Shown: positions 51,783 through 63,574 of the stretch, one piece after another | How positions within the stretch are numbered: position 1 is the first letter of the stretch | Layout: each line of letters starts with the position of its first letter | From: Pocillopora verrucosa | Taxonomy: Eukaryota; Cnidaria; Anthozoa; Scleractinia; Pocilloporidae | NCBI RefSeq assembly: GCF_036669915.1 | Contig: NC_089319.1 | Coordinates: 16,740,012 to 16,804,011, forward strand | Direction of reading: 5' to 3' | DNA: 64,000 nucleotides | Program-made: the position numbers and the translations under genes | The notes under the pieces: generated by a model | The model's database searches: none | What the model saw: the letters and a program-made list of their open reading frames with translations, nothing else | Told to the model about the DNA's origin: nothing

Positions 51783-54080
51783 ATGGATTTGAAAGAACAT
51801 AGTTTTCAAACTTTCTTCGAGCCTTTTCGTATCAAATCAGTTGAGAAGATACAACGTACCACAAGAGCTCAGCGGGTTCAGCGTCTAGAAGAGGCGAATT
51901 TTAATCCCTTCATGTTGAACTCTGAAGATATCACTATCGATCTGTTGACAGATTCTGGTACGGGCGCCATGAGCTCTGACCAGTGGGCCGCTGTCATGAA
52001 GGGTGACGAGTCTTACGCGGGCTCACCAAGCTACCGGAAGTTTGAAGCGGTGGTGAAAGAAATCTTCGGCTTCCGCCATGTGATCCCTACGCACCAGGGC
52101 CGCGCTGCCGAGAGGATCTTATTCCAGTGTAGTCTCAAAGAAGGGGATGTTGTTCCAAACAACGCACATTTTGACACAACACAGGCCAACGTAGAAAATT
52201 GTGGAGCCAAGGCACTCAATTTGCCAGTCCCCGAGGCCCTAGATGCTAAAATTAAAGTTCCTTTCAGGGGAAACATGGACGTCAACAAACTAAAAGAGTT
52301 ATTGTCGGGGGAAATGAAAGAAAGCGTTGCTATGGTAATGATTACAATTACAAACAACGCCATTGGTGGAGAGCCCGTCAGTATGGAGAATATCAAAGCG
52401 GTTTCCAAGATCTGCCACTTGCACGGAATCCCGTTTTTCCTCGACGCCTGCCGTTTTGCGGAAAACGCGTGGTTCATCAAAACGCGTGAAGAGGCTTATA
52501 CATATCGCACGCCGCTCCAGATAGCACGTGAGATGTTTTCCTATGCTGATGGCTGTACCATGTCTGCTAAGAAAGATGGTCTCGTAAATATTGGGGGATT
52601 TCTGGCCATGAATGACGAGCATCTTGCTGACAAGTGCCGCCGGGAGTTGATCATATCTGAAGGGTTTCTCACTTATGGCGGGTTGGCGGGGAGAGACCTG
52701 GAAGCGATGGCTGTAGGATTGCGCGAGGTTCTGGAGGAAGACTACCTTCGGTATCAAGTTGGATTTGTCAAAATGTTGGCAGATTTGCTGAAGGAACATC
52801 ACATCCCTGTGTTAACCCCACCAGGTGGTCATGCGGTCTACATCGACGCAGCAGCTATGTTGCCGCATATCCCCAGAGAGCAGTTCCCAGCTTGGGCTTT
52901 GGGCTGCGCTTTATATGTGGAAGGCAAGTCAAAGTCTGTGTTACTGGGTATAAGCCGGTGGAATCTTTGTTTTTATGGAACTCATCACGTTGCCTGGTGT
53001 ACGTCTTCTACTTGCCACGAAATGCGCGGTCATCTCTGAGAAATCTCAGAGCTCACAGGGAAGATCCAGGGAATCAGCCATTGCTTATCGCTTGGAAAGA
53101 GTTGGTGTTGGGGGGTCTGAGGATTTTGGTTCTCCTGATTACTTCCTTAAAGCTCTGTAACATTCTTATGCCTTCCCCCCCTTAATTGGCATTCATTTTC
53201 TATAGTCTCCCACTATGCTCTGCTGGCGACGACTGATGCCCCCCCGTTCCCCCTTAAAACCGTGTGAGCCCCCCTCCACCCCCTCTCCAGGCAATAAATA
53301 AGGACTGGTCCCTGATTACTTTTTAATCCCATTATGATGAGAAACGTGTACGCATTTTTATCAGTAACCGCGGAATGATGTAACACACTGATCATGCGTT
53401 CACTCACCTAGGATAATATTCCATTTCAAATCGGTAGTAGTCTGGGCAAAGCAAGGCGTTCTGTTCTGTTCTGCCAGAAACCAACAGCGGAAAGGCGCAC
53501 GGATTAATTTTTTCCTTTCCCCATGAATTCCACCGCCCGCGGAAACGCCTGGTAACAGACTAGACATAGCTCTCGAACTTACCTTATTTGTTTAACTTCT
53601 TAGGGGGAATCCGATGTGGTGAGTTAGGTGGTGTGATGCATGGAAAAGATCCTAAGATCATGGAAAATGACCATGAATTAGAAGACGACGAAAGTGGAGA
53701 ACTTCTACGCCTTGCCATACCACGAAGGACATATACTGAGTCACACATGAAGTAAGTACCGAATAAGTGTTTGTCCATACATAGTTTGAGAGCGCTAGGA
53801 TTCCTAACCGTGAGTCAAATTTTGATTACGATTTTGTCCATTTTATAGGTACGTCGCCGAAGTATTGCAGTATGTTTACAGACACAAAAGAAAGGTTAAC
53901 GGATACAGAATCACCTGGGCACCGAATGTACTGCGCCATTTCAGCGCTCACCTGGAACCCATTCCTCCATCAGCCAAGAAAGAAGAGGGGCCTGAGGAGG
54001 ACGAGGTCGATGACATGGAGGAATTCTTAACACGCGTGCGTGGAATGTCACTTCGTCGACACTCCTACCAGTTTTTGTAA
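51783..54080 (+). CDS. Tryptophanase-family PLP lyase, copy 2 (three exons, 506 aa)
   Basis: Exons 51783-52923, 53604-53751, 53849-54080 (1521 nt). Exon 1 is exactly as long as in copy 1 (1141 nt), and the first 400 or so bases after the start region are nearly identical, so the two are recent duplicates or have converted. The first intron begins GC (GAAG then GCAAGT), a non-standard but known donor. Active-site set as in copy 1: Tyr of ESYAGS, THQGRAAE, HFDTT, DACRFAENAW, SAKKDG, LRHFSAHLEP. It has an acidic insert (KIMENDHELEDDESGE) before LLRLAIPRR. The C terminus extends past LEP with an acidic stretch and a basic tail ending RRHSYQFL. A polyadenylation signal (54180-54185) lies in a dispersed repeat. 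Confidence 0.9.
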
Positions 54081-54104
54081 CTCTAGTAAACTCGTCGCAG
54101 CTTG

Positions 54105-54190
54105 ACATGCTCTGACAAAGGACTAACCCTCGCAACGTCACTCTTTACGGTGGCAAAATTTTACAACAATAACTCAATTAATAAAACTTG
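54105..54190 (+). repeat. Degenerate dispersed repeat with hammerhead-like core
   Basis: GCTCTGACAAAGGACTAACC, CTCGCAACGTCACTCTTTAC, GGTGGCAAAATTTTACAACA. The core GAAAC is mutated to GCAAC. It supplies AATAAA for tryptophanase copy 2. Confidence 0.65.
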
Positions 54191-55564
54191 ATTATCTTGT
54201 TGTACGCCCCGCCCACGCAGATATCAACCTCGTTCCTTTTTGCATTTGAATGGACCTTGGCTTCGTCTCAGTCCATAAAAAAAGTTTAATATCCAGTCAT
54301 CTTGTCCTCGCTCTCGGTCAATCGCATATTTATATTGTAAAATTTGTTTTAGGATTGTGTTCAATCAGATATCGCAATCGGTTGGTTAATTAACGATACT
54401 GAGCCCAATTACGGTTGCTCCTGTTCAATCCATTAGTTAGAGCGCATTTCGATTGCAAGTCGTAACACAAACCCAAAGAAATCACAATGGCCAATCAGAG
54501 AAAGGAAAATGCTCTTAAGATAATGGGAACTTTAAGTAATGCGTAGCAAAACGCGGGCGTCCAAGTCGTGATTGGTTTTAGTTTTGCATCTGATTGGTTG
54601 AGAAGGTTGGTGCGAAATTTCTGGGCCAATCACAGAGCAAAGTACAGCAATACCAAAGCAATCCCAAATACCAATGTAACAATGAATTACTTTCTACACT
54701 ATATTGAGAATTGCTCCAAATGGATATTAAATTGGATTGCAATGCCACTGCATCAATGCTGATAGCATCCGTTCAAATATCTCCTCCCTAATAAGCATTA
54801 TCAGTTTCCGCCAAAGTTCGCTCCTTAATAAAGGTTACGACGATGACAAAGATAAAAACATAGTTGATTAACTTAAATTCATTTTTACTGTCTTAATACA
54901 TAACAAGTAAATAAATTTCTTCAAATACGTCGTTCTTAGACTTTCTTATCTATAAATGTTTCCTCTTTTCTTTATCATAGTGTAAACTGCAACAATTTTG
55001 CGTAACCTATTAAACAATCTTATTACGATTAAAAATTTTTAGTAAGAATTTTATTTAAAACAGATTCAAAATTCTTTACATCGGGTGACTGAAAGGTATT
55101 ATGCCTGCGCAGCAAGCAAGGCTTGTTTCTAGGGAGTTTCCATCATCCGATGAGGGCACTTCCAAGAAATAGGCTAATAGGGATGTGCCGATAGATAGAG
55201 TCGCATTTTTACGACTAAATTGACTGTAATGGGGTTGAATTTTGTTAGAGTTACAAGAATCGGGTGGCATATTTGTGGGATTTTGGGGGTAAGTAGGCTT
55301 TACGTCTACAATTGGCCACAGTATAGACTATGGTGGGGCAGGGGATCTGAGATACCAGCGGTACATACCCAGTAAAATAGACCCAAGCACCCCCGCCACA
55401 GTATAGACTATAATGGGGCAGGGGATCTGAGAGGTCAGCGGCACATACCCAGTAAAATAGAACCAAATTCCCTCGCAGCCATTACTATTCCCATAAAATC
55501 AAATCGCGTACGTCATAACATCAAAATCCATCGGAATTAGTTAATTACTGGGTCTCAAATCATA
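54191..55564. other. Convergent spacer between tryptophanase copies 2 and 3
   Basis: Copies 2 and 3 converge here. No gene supported. An AATAAA on the minus strand near 55051-55056 may end the transcript of copy 3. Confidence 0.45.
55316..55475. repeat. Two tandem copies of an 80-bp unit
   Basis: CCACAGTATAGACTATGGTG at 55316 and CCACAGTATAGACTATAATG at 55396, each followed by GGGGCAGGGGATCTGAGA and ACATACCCAGTAAAATAGA. Confidence 0.85.
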
Positions 55565-57752
55565 TTAACTAAACTGCATTGATGAATTTTTTCGTCTCCT
55601 CAACACTTGACCACTGGATACCTTTACGGCTGACGGACGGCGCACTTTATCTGTTTCCTCAGAAGCCTCTGACGGCGGTGGAATGGGTTCCAGATGAGCG
55701 GTGAAATGACGCAACCAGGGTGGTTCCCACGCAATGGTATAGCCGCAAACCTTAGAGCGGTTCCTGTAAATATGGGCGCAGACCTCTGCAACATATCTGT
55801 AAAGAGGATTTATACAATTATTGGTACATGCTAGTTAGTAGGAATCCCCCTTGAAAAGCCTAAAAAGGGAACAAGGAAATTTTGAATTCTTCCATCCTTT
55901 TCCTTGGTGGGCAGAATTAGGATTTCAAGAGACGTTTAGTTGAGGAAAGCATAATAACATTAAGGTTAAATGCTTTGAAAGTCGACATCAGAGCATCCTT
56001 TCACGATTTTCTCGCGGCAGTTACCCTCATCCAATCAGATACGAAACTTTTCAAACGCCTACGCCTTTGTGAACAGCACGTGTCAGACTCGCGCTTGATC
56101 ACTTGACATAAGGAATGGATAGGAATGTGCCACGTGACACATTTGGTCGGTGGGAGAGTTTAACAGGGTAATTTAGTATTATCAAATGAGTTGATAACGT
56201 AAATTAGCCACCACAAAGGCATTTAAAGCTAGCGTTTCGAGCGTTAGCCATTCGACAGAGCGAAGGGCGAAGCTACGCTCCGATGAAGGGCTAACGCTCG
56301 AAACGTCAGCTTAAAAACTCTTTATGGTGGCTAATTTACGTTATCAACTCAGTTTATAATACTAAATTACCACACTATAAGAATTAATGTTACACTTTAT
56401 AAGTGAAGGGCTCACCTGATATGAGACTCAGTGTAGGTGCGGCGAGGAATGGCCAGACGGAACAGCTCTTCATGCTCCTCCACTTCAGTTTCAAAAACCT
56501 CATCATCTTCTTCATCAGTGTTTACTTCATCCTCTGTATTCTCACTCACTGCGGAAGACTCCTTGCCATTTTTGGCCGTTCCCAGCATCACCCCGCCAAC
56601 TTCAGCCCCTCGGATACCTCCCTCGACATAAAGGGCGCACCCGAGGGCCCACGCGGGAAATTGTTCCCTGGGGATGTGAGGCAGCATTGCACCTGCGTCG
56701 ATATACACCGCGTGACCTCCTGGGGGCGTGACAATCGGAACATGGTTCTCTACGAGTAAGTCCCCCAAAAACTTCACGAAGCCAACTTGATAACGCAAGT
56801 AGTCCTCTTCTAAGACCTCGTTTAATCCCACGGCAATTGCTTCGAGATCGCGACCGGCGAGTCCACCGTACGTCGTAAACCCTTCGGTTATCAAGAGCTC
56901 TTTGCGGCATTGTGCGGCGAGTTCCGAGTCGTTCATTGCCAAAAATCCCCCAATGTTTGCGAGGCCGTCTTTCTTTGCGGACATAGTGCAACCATCGCCG
57001 TATGAGAAGATTTCATGCGCGATTTCTTTGGGTGTGCGATTGGCATAGCCTTCTTCTTTGATCTTGATGAACCAAGCGTTCTCAGCGAAACGACAGGCAT
57101 CGAAGAACAGCGGAATACCATGAGCTCGACATAGTTTTGAGACCGCCTTGATATTCTCCATGCTAACAGGCTCACCTCCAACCATGTTATTGGTTATGGT
57201 GATCATAACAAGTGGGATTCTGGCCTTACTCTTAGCGACCTTTTCTTCTAGCATTCCTATATTCATGTTACCCTTAAATGGCATATCTGTACTCGGCTCC
57301 ATAGCTTCGGGTGTCAAAAAATTGATCGCGTGCCCCCCCTGCGCTTCGATGTTGGCCAAAGTAGTCGCAAAGTGTGCGTTGTTAGGAACGATATCTCCTT
57401 CCTTTATTGTGCACCGGAAGAGAATGCGCTCAGCAGCGCGCCCTTGATGCGTGGGGATCACGTGACGATAGCCAAAGATCTCCTTGACGACCTTTTCAAA
57501 CTTTATGTAACTCGGGGAGCCTGCGTACGACTCGTCTCCAAGCATTACCGCTGCCCACTGTTCAGAACTCATCGCCCCAGTCCCTGAATCGGTCAGCAGG
57601 TCAATCATGATGTTCTCCGAGTCCAAGAGATACAAATTGTAGTTGGCTTGTTTCAGATGCTTGATTCGTTCGTCTCGCGTTGTTTGCTTGAGTTTCTCAA
57701 CAGATTTGATTTTGAAAGGCTCGAAGAACGTCGAAAACTTGTGCTCTTGCAT
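55565..57752 (-). CDS. Tryptophanase-family PLP lyase, copy 3 (two exons, 522 aa)
   Basis: Exon 1 56416-57752 and exon 2 55565-55796; phase 2, GT-AG, 1569 nt. The first intron of copies 1 and 2 is absent: YVEGGIRGAEVGGVMLG is continuous. Cofactor residues are kept (THQGRAAE, DACRFAENAW, SAKKDG), and so are the Tyr of ESYAGS and the His of LRHFTAHLEP. The tryptophanase Asp is not: HFDTTQ is HFATTL, with Ala129. This suggests a changed substrate or lower tryptophan activity; inference only. The acidic insert is longest here, with about 20 Asp/Glu in EDEVNTDEEDDEVFETEVEE. The C terminus is basic (LRRRKNSS). Diverged well from copies 1 and 2. The intron holds a 205-bp palindromic element close to the donor. 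Confidence 0.9.
56167..56371. repeat. 205-bp palindromic element inside the copy 3 intron
   Basis: Starts GGTAATTTAGTATTATCAAA and, reversed from its end, GGTAATTTAGTATTATAAAC; arms of about 95 bp, each with the GGGC/TAAC/GCTC core in opposite orientation. It is a head-to-head pair of the dispersed hammerhead-like repeat. It lies 44 bp from the splice donor. Confidence 0.85.
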
Positions 57753-59889
57753 ATTTTCACAGGGTTAGAGCTAACACTGAAATATAATAAAAATAGTGTT
57801 TGACTGCGCTGTAAATCAGCCTGAAGGTCTCCAACAACCGATAATAAGTGCATCACACGCTCCTCCCTGGGATAATTTTATCATTTACCACTTAATTTTC
57901 GAGTTTGGCGATAGGAAGGGGAGGGGGACGAGACTTTAGGAAGGAGAGGGTGGGGAAGGGGAAAGAGCCTACTACGTATGCGCAGGCCAAATATTAAGGG
58001 TATCGAATAGATGAGTTTAAGACACTCCTAAACGAGGGAGCTAAACAATGTTACTGTGTGAAACTCACGGCAAACGGGGAGGGGAGTCAGATACAACTTC
58101 GAAAAAAGCAGTGAAAGCGCAGTATACAGAGCTAGCAAAAATATTTTAAGAATTGCCAATGGAGGGGCAAAATTATGTGCTGGTTCTACGTAGAGTCGTT
58201 TGGAGACAAGACAGAGTAATTTGTAGACTTTCCGATGGAAAAAAAAAAGAAAAAGAAAAGGAAGACAAAAAAGATCCAGACAAATTGAAAAAACTTTCAG
58301 TTCTGGTGCCTCAAAAAATGTAATGAGGCAGGAGCCCTTACTGAGGATATTGACCAATTTCACAGCCGCCTAAACAACGGGGGAAGGATGTTCAGGCTTA
58401 GAATTCAGAGGGGTCAACTATTTAAAATATTAGCTACAGGTCAAGATTAAATTTTATACATCTGCTTGGTGGAATTTTTCCGATTATTAAAAATGAGGCA
58501 TGTCACGAAATTTTGCATTGTGTTTTGAATGCTGAAAATTGTCGTTCACTTGAAGGAAACATTCACATTTACTTTTCGGATGAAGAAAAACACCAAAGAA
58601 ACAGGCAAAAACCAAGTAGAGACCAGGATGGTTGAGTACTGAGAAGATAGACATCGATTATAGAAACAAACTCATAAAATTTAGCTTTCCCATGGTTTGA
58701 AGGCCAAGCGAGATGATCGCTCGGGAAGAGAGGAATTTTACTAGACACTCTTCAGACAATGGAATGAAATAACGATTGGTAATAGAAACAATGGCATTTG
58801 TTTCTCAAAGAAATCTAAGAAGTATGATCTTTCGGATGAGCGTCAGTCCCTTACGGTTCGTCGCACAAGAATAGATGACTTAAGTCTAAGATTTTGATGT
58901 GCTGGTGTCGGGAAATCGGCATTTCTTCCAAAAGTCAGTTCTTTGCCGTCGAAGGACAATAACCTGTAGTTTAAACCGTTTTCCGTTTCTGTTCATTGCT
59001 ACTCTATTAAGTCATGCGTTTCAAATTAATTGGAGTGAAACACTGCATATAAAACTTTAGTTGATATGATCGTTTAGTGTTGACATTACATTACTTGAAC
59101 AAGCAAATAATTTGTTGGGGCTATATTGCGGGTTTGCCGTTTATCTCGTCGTGAAAGTGTAACTGATTTCGGTTTCCATGGTGCACAAGCAAATGTTACG
59201 ATATGTTTTCAATTCCCTACCTTTATGCCAGCGATGGCGAAAAATTCTGTCCACAAAGATCAGTGAAGTTTTCTCTCACAGTCGAGATTTACCGGTTCGT
59301 CGCTGAACGCTTATAGACTTGGACGCTGAAGTAACGTGGAATCATATGACAACATAGTCCTCTGGGGATCCCCTCAATTTATCGTGTTTCCAGTACGTCA
59401 CAAAAGACCTTGACATGTCACCCGTTTCCTGCTCTCTTTCATCTCGTTTACAGTTGTGAAGAGGACAATCGTGATTGCAAGGCTACAGAAAGATTGCGGA
59501 AAACTTGCACACAATGACTCTAAAGTAAAAAATAAATACTAACAAAGAATGACAACTGTAACTGAAATAAAGGTAGCGTGGTAACAGAAAAATTACGGAA
59601 CATAAAGATTGTGTGATCCGTTGTCATGCCAGTGCAATGGGTTAACTTTTTTGGGCTCAAAACGCCATTGAATGCTGTTTCGACTGAATATATGTGAGCT
59701 TTTTTGCCTCTGGTGAACAGAGGAACAATCGGAACACCATAAACAATTTATTCGAACATGAAGTGGTTGTGAAAAAAATGAGGAATTTAGTTAAAACTTT
59801 TATCCCCTATGACAGTTGAAAATCAGGTATTTTGGGGAAACGGACCTCAATGGTCATGACAGCAATACCAAAAATACACAGCTGAAACA
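57753..59889. other. Intergenic between tryptophanase copy 3 and PACSIN, no gene
   Basis: Upstream region of copy 3 on the minus strand, then AT-rich sequence. Open frames here (for example 58028-58363) are low-complexity or lack any domain. Confidence 0.45.
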
Positions 59890-61324
59890 ATTGTCTTTCA
59901 AAAAATCACATTTATTACAATAATCATTTACTGCTTCCATGATTATCTGGGACAGCAGAGAAGAGAATAAACATGACCTAAAGACATTTCATTTGAAATA
60001 CACCTCATTCCAAATGGTCTTCACAAAATATCCTTTACATTCAGTAACCCTAAACTCTGATCAAAATTCAACTTCTCCTGACCAGCTACTTGTTAAATTC
60101 ACTTCTATGGCAGCATTTGCAGCAAATTAGGTACCGTTGGGAGGAAATACATGCTGAAGGGGTTTCAGATATTCTACCAAATAGAGTAAATAATGGCTTT
60201 CTTTAGAACACCTTTTTTCGTTCATTTGTGATATACAAGTATGAAAACCTACTCAAAAAATTATTCTTGCTTCATACTGACAACAAAGCTGCATAAATAA
60301 GTTTATCAATTAACTGTTGCAATACATCTAAATTCTGTTTCATACTTGAAAAAGTACAATGGTATGCCTCTTTTTATATAATGGTGGCAGGGTAAGAAGT
60401 TTCCCCTTTATATTGTTGAATTGTTAGACAAGGAGAAATAATATAACCCAGACCATCCAGATACTAGAACAATTTTTCCAAAAATCAGTTTTACATCTAT
60501 TGTAATTGGATTCTCCTTACCAACAATATACACGCTGAAAAAAACCTAACCTTCTGCAAAGTATACATTATTTTTTTCACAATAGGTGTTCTCTGAAAAT
60601 ATCAATACCCACTCAAGGAAGGTTAACCCTTTACACCCTAACATCAATATACAAATTCTCCATACTCTTCACTATACATTTCTTCAGGTGCTGAGAAGAA
60701 GAATTTGTCCAACAATCAAAGCCTCTTAGGTTGGTAATCATTTCCTTAATTCTCACAATCTTCAGTAATACTGATTCAAAAGATAATTGTGAGGAGAAAT
60801 AAGATGCTGATAACTATAAGGTTTAAATAGTAAATAAAATTGGATAAGGAGAAGGAATTAAGGAAAAAAAAAAGACCATATTTGTCTTGAGTGTAAAAGC
60901 CAACTAGAGTTTCTGGAGTTTGAATGGTTAAAACCAAAATCTTTCCACAGCACAGTTAGTCTCCTTGCATCCCATGTTTTGCTTTTTTATGAAATATGTT
61001 CAAAAACAGCTGCAAGAATTAAGTCTGTGCAGGGATATGGATATTGATATTTCCTTGAGCCACAAATAAACCACAACGTCCTGTGGTTGCACATATTTTA
61101 TTGACTATCAATATTATTATTATCATTTTTTGTGATAACTTATTGCTTAGATATTTTTTTCTGAGATAGTACTTGGGAATTTAACAGCCAGCATTGAGGC
61201 ATTGCCTTATGTTTTTAAAATGCCATGCTCCATGTAACGGCAGGGGAGACCATCAAGAGACACTAAGATTGAATTCTTTTAAAGAAGAGCAGAACATCAC
61301 ATTGCTATCATTAACTTCTTCTTC
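59890..61324 (-). other. Probable 3' untranslated region of PACSIN
   Basis: Follows the PACSIN stop codon (61325-61327) on the minus strand; no gene within. AATAAA on the minus strand at 59911-59916 would close a tail of about 1.4 kb. A family 1 dispersed element (60622-60835) lies in it. The extent is inferred. Confidence 0.45.
60622..60835 (+). repeat. Short dispersed element, family 1 (copy 6, best preserved)
   Basis: GTTAACCCTTTACACCCTAA at the left, GCTGAGAAGAAGAATTTGTC and CAATCAAAGCCTCTTAGGTT inside, and AACTATAAGGTTTAA at the right. The ends are weakly inverted (TTAACCCTTT against AGGTTTAA). Confidence 0.75.
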
Positions 61325-63574
61325 CTACAGTGGCTCCACATAAGTCCCAGGAAAATGTCCAATTTTACCCTGAAATCTTCCCTGACACCAGCCCTGGTCA
61401 TCCTGCGAGGAAAGTTGTGTAAGGATGTCCCCTTCTTTGAAATTGAGTTCGTCATCCTCCACACCTTGGAAGTCATACAAGGCCCTGACTGGGACACCTG
61501 TATCTTCAATGGGAGGTGGCTCAATGTCCCATTCATCTGGAGCTGATGGTTCACTGAAGTCTTCATTTGTATTTGATGTATAATTGTTAAATGGGTTGTT
61601 TCTATTGACCAAGAAAATGAGACAAAGGTGAATAACACTGTGATGGATAAGCTCTGAATTGTCTCATTACCATTGCACCTTTATTCCTTAGGCAAGTAGC
61701 CTGAACACAGCAGTCAAAAGTCAGGCATGTACAAGAGTATTAATTCTGGCTAGCAACACACCTATCTCCTGTGCAAAATTTCAATTAGGAAAACATAAGA
61801 AACAGCTGCTGTCTTGCAAAATAAGCAAAAGAAAATTAAAACTTCAGTAATTATCAGCGGTAGGGAAAGGGAAAACTTGAGACTTTTTGAACACAAAGCT
61901 TTTTCAAGTACAGGTATCATGTTGATTTAATATTCTTTTTCAAGCTATACCTAAAACGGTTATATGTTTTTTGACACAACATGAGTCAATAGCTTGTGTG
62001 GTTGTTTGTAACTTGTGTGACACAACTTGGTTGTGACATGCTAACAGCACATTACCAAATCATAACGATGTTTGTACATGCGCAGTCTTTTGATGCCTGT
62101 CTTGGTAGCCTGTAAGCTCAGTGTTCAAGTAGACTTGGAAAAGCTCAAGGCCACTAGTTATTCTTAGTTCTAAAACTTACATCTCATTGTGATGAGGGTA
62201 ATCAGTTTGTTCTTCAATATGGTTTTGAGTGGTTGTATAAGTGGATGCCACTGGTGCTTGTTCATGTCCTCGTGACACTGATGGTCGTTTTGCTGGAGGT
62301 GGCTCATTATACTCCTGGAAAAAAAAAAAGGTTCAACTTTCAAAGTACTCAAGCATCTAACTATGAAGCTTTGAAGTCACTCCGAGGATCTCATAGTACA
62401 TACGTTGTTATGGTTTCTTGTGGTTTTTAGTCCGAAGTAGCTGATGATAGTGTAAGGTGTATTGTTCAAGAACATAATGCTAGAGGTGGTTCTGAATTTC
62501 TTTGTGAAATTTGATTAATTTGATCCCACTTTTTTCCCAAAAATTGTTTTGAAAAAATAAGAGTCCTTGCTTTCAGCCACCTTCAAAGTGACATGACAGG
62601 AGTAACATCATTTGTGCCTGCCAATTTTCAATCTTCTCTATATTAAATTATGATATTTTTTCTGCCTCCTTTAAAGACTTTTTCCTCTTTTGTGTTTACT
62701 ATGTTACCAAACTATTCAGTGGTCTTGTTTCATCTTGAAGGTAGTTAAGCATTTTAGGAAAACTGACAAAAAACAAGGGATCAGATGAGGAGTAAATTTA
62801 GCCTAAAATGGCACGACTTATCTTCCTGTAGTAATAGTTTAATGAAAAGCAAACAGTTTTCACTTGATGTCGATGCTCACTTCCAATCAAGTTCATGAAT
62901 CAACAGTTCTTCTTCAATGCTTCTCCTAACTAAACAATCACTCTTTGCAGTAAATTGTTTCTCTTGCTTAAAACCATTCACTGCAAATACTTAACTTTTT
63001 AACCCTCTGCCAGACAAAGGTTTCTAGTAAAATCTTAGCACCTCTTTTCTAAGCTGACTCTGACTGCCTTATACTATCCGTAGTAAAAAACTCTAGCTAA
63101 CGTATAACTACTGATAATCCTGTGATCTTCAATCTATAGTACCTGATTACTGCATGACACATCCAATATTTCCCAGTATAACACTTCTGTCCTGCTATTA
63201 CCATATGCACTTTCTACACAGTCTACCTTCTCTGAAATATTTCCATCTTGTGGATGTTCACCTACTCTTTCAACATTGCTTGAATCTTTAACACAGCAGT
63301 TATATATTGACTCAACTGTGCTGTACAAAACACCTTCATTGAAGCATTCACCTGTGCCTAAAGTTATGAGATGTTCAATATTGATAGTGTAAGTGTTCCA
63401 AGCAAAATTATCCTCTGTGTCCAGGTGAATACTGTGCACTTTATCAAGTGACTCACAAGTACTTCCCTTATCTATGTATAAGTTTTGGAGTTGCTTTCCC
63501 TTTTTTAATGCTCCACTTTGACATTGTCTATGCAACTTTCTTTGCAGTAAGTTACTAGTAGGATGTTTCCTTTC
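61325..63574 (-). CDS. PACSIN: PACSIN/syndapin, C-terminal part (gene continues beyond the window)
   Basis: Last exon 61325-61601 encodes an NPF motif (NNPFNNY), an acidic linker and a full SH3 domain: PVRALYDFQGVEDDELNF, GDILTQL, DDQGWCQGRF and the terminal GHFPGTYVEPL. PACSIN proteins couple membrane curvature (N-terminal F-BAR domain, outside this window) to dynamin and N-WASP through SH3, and bind EHD proteins through NPF. The preceding exon 62181-62314 (EYNEPPPAKRPSVSRGHEQA) is proline-rich linker and joins in phase 2. Further up, 63143-63574 is an open 432-nt stretch between a strong acceptor and a GTACTA donor, phase 0 at both ends: a candidate cassette exon for the linker. The SH3/NPF assignment is strong; the exact paralogue is not determined. 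Confidence 0.85.

Noticed and set aside
46179-57752. Bacterial contamination as the source of the tryptophanase genes
   Set aside because: Introns with conserved phases, GT/GC-AG sites, AATAAA signals and cnidarian-type repeats within the same introns make contamination unlikely.
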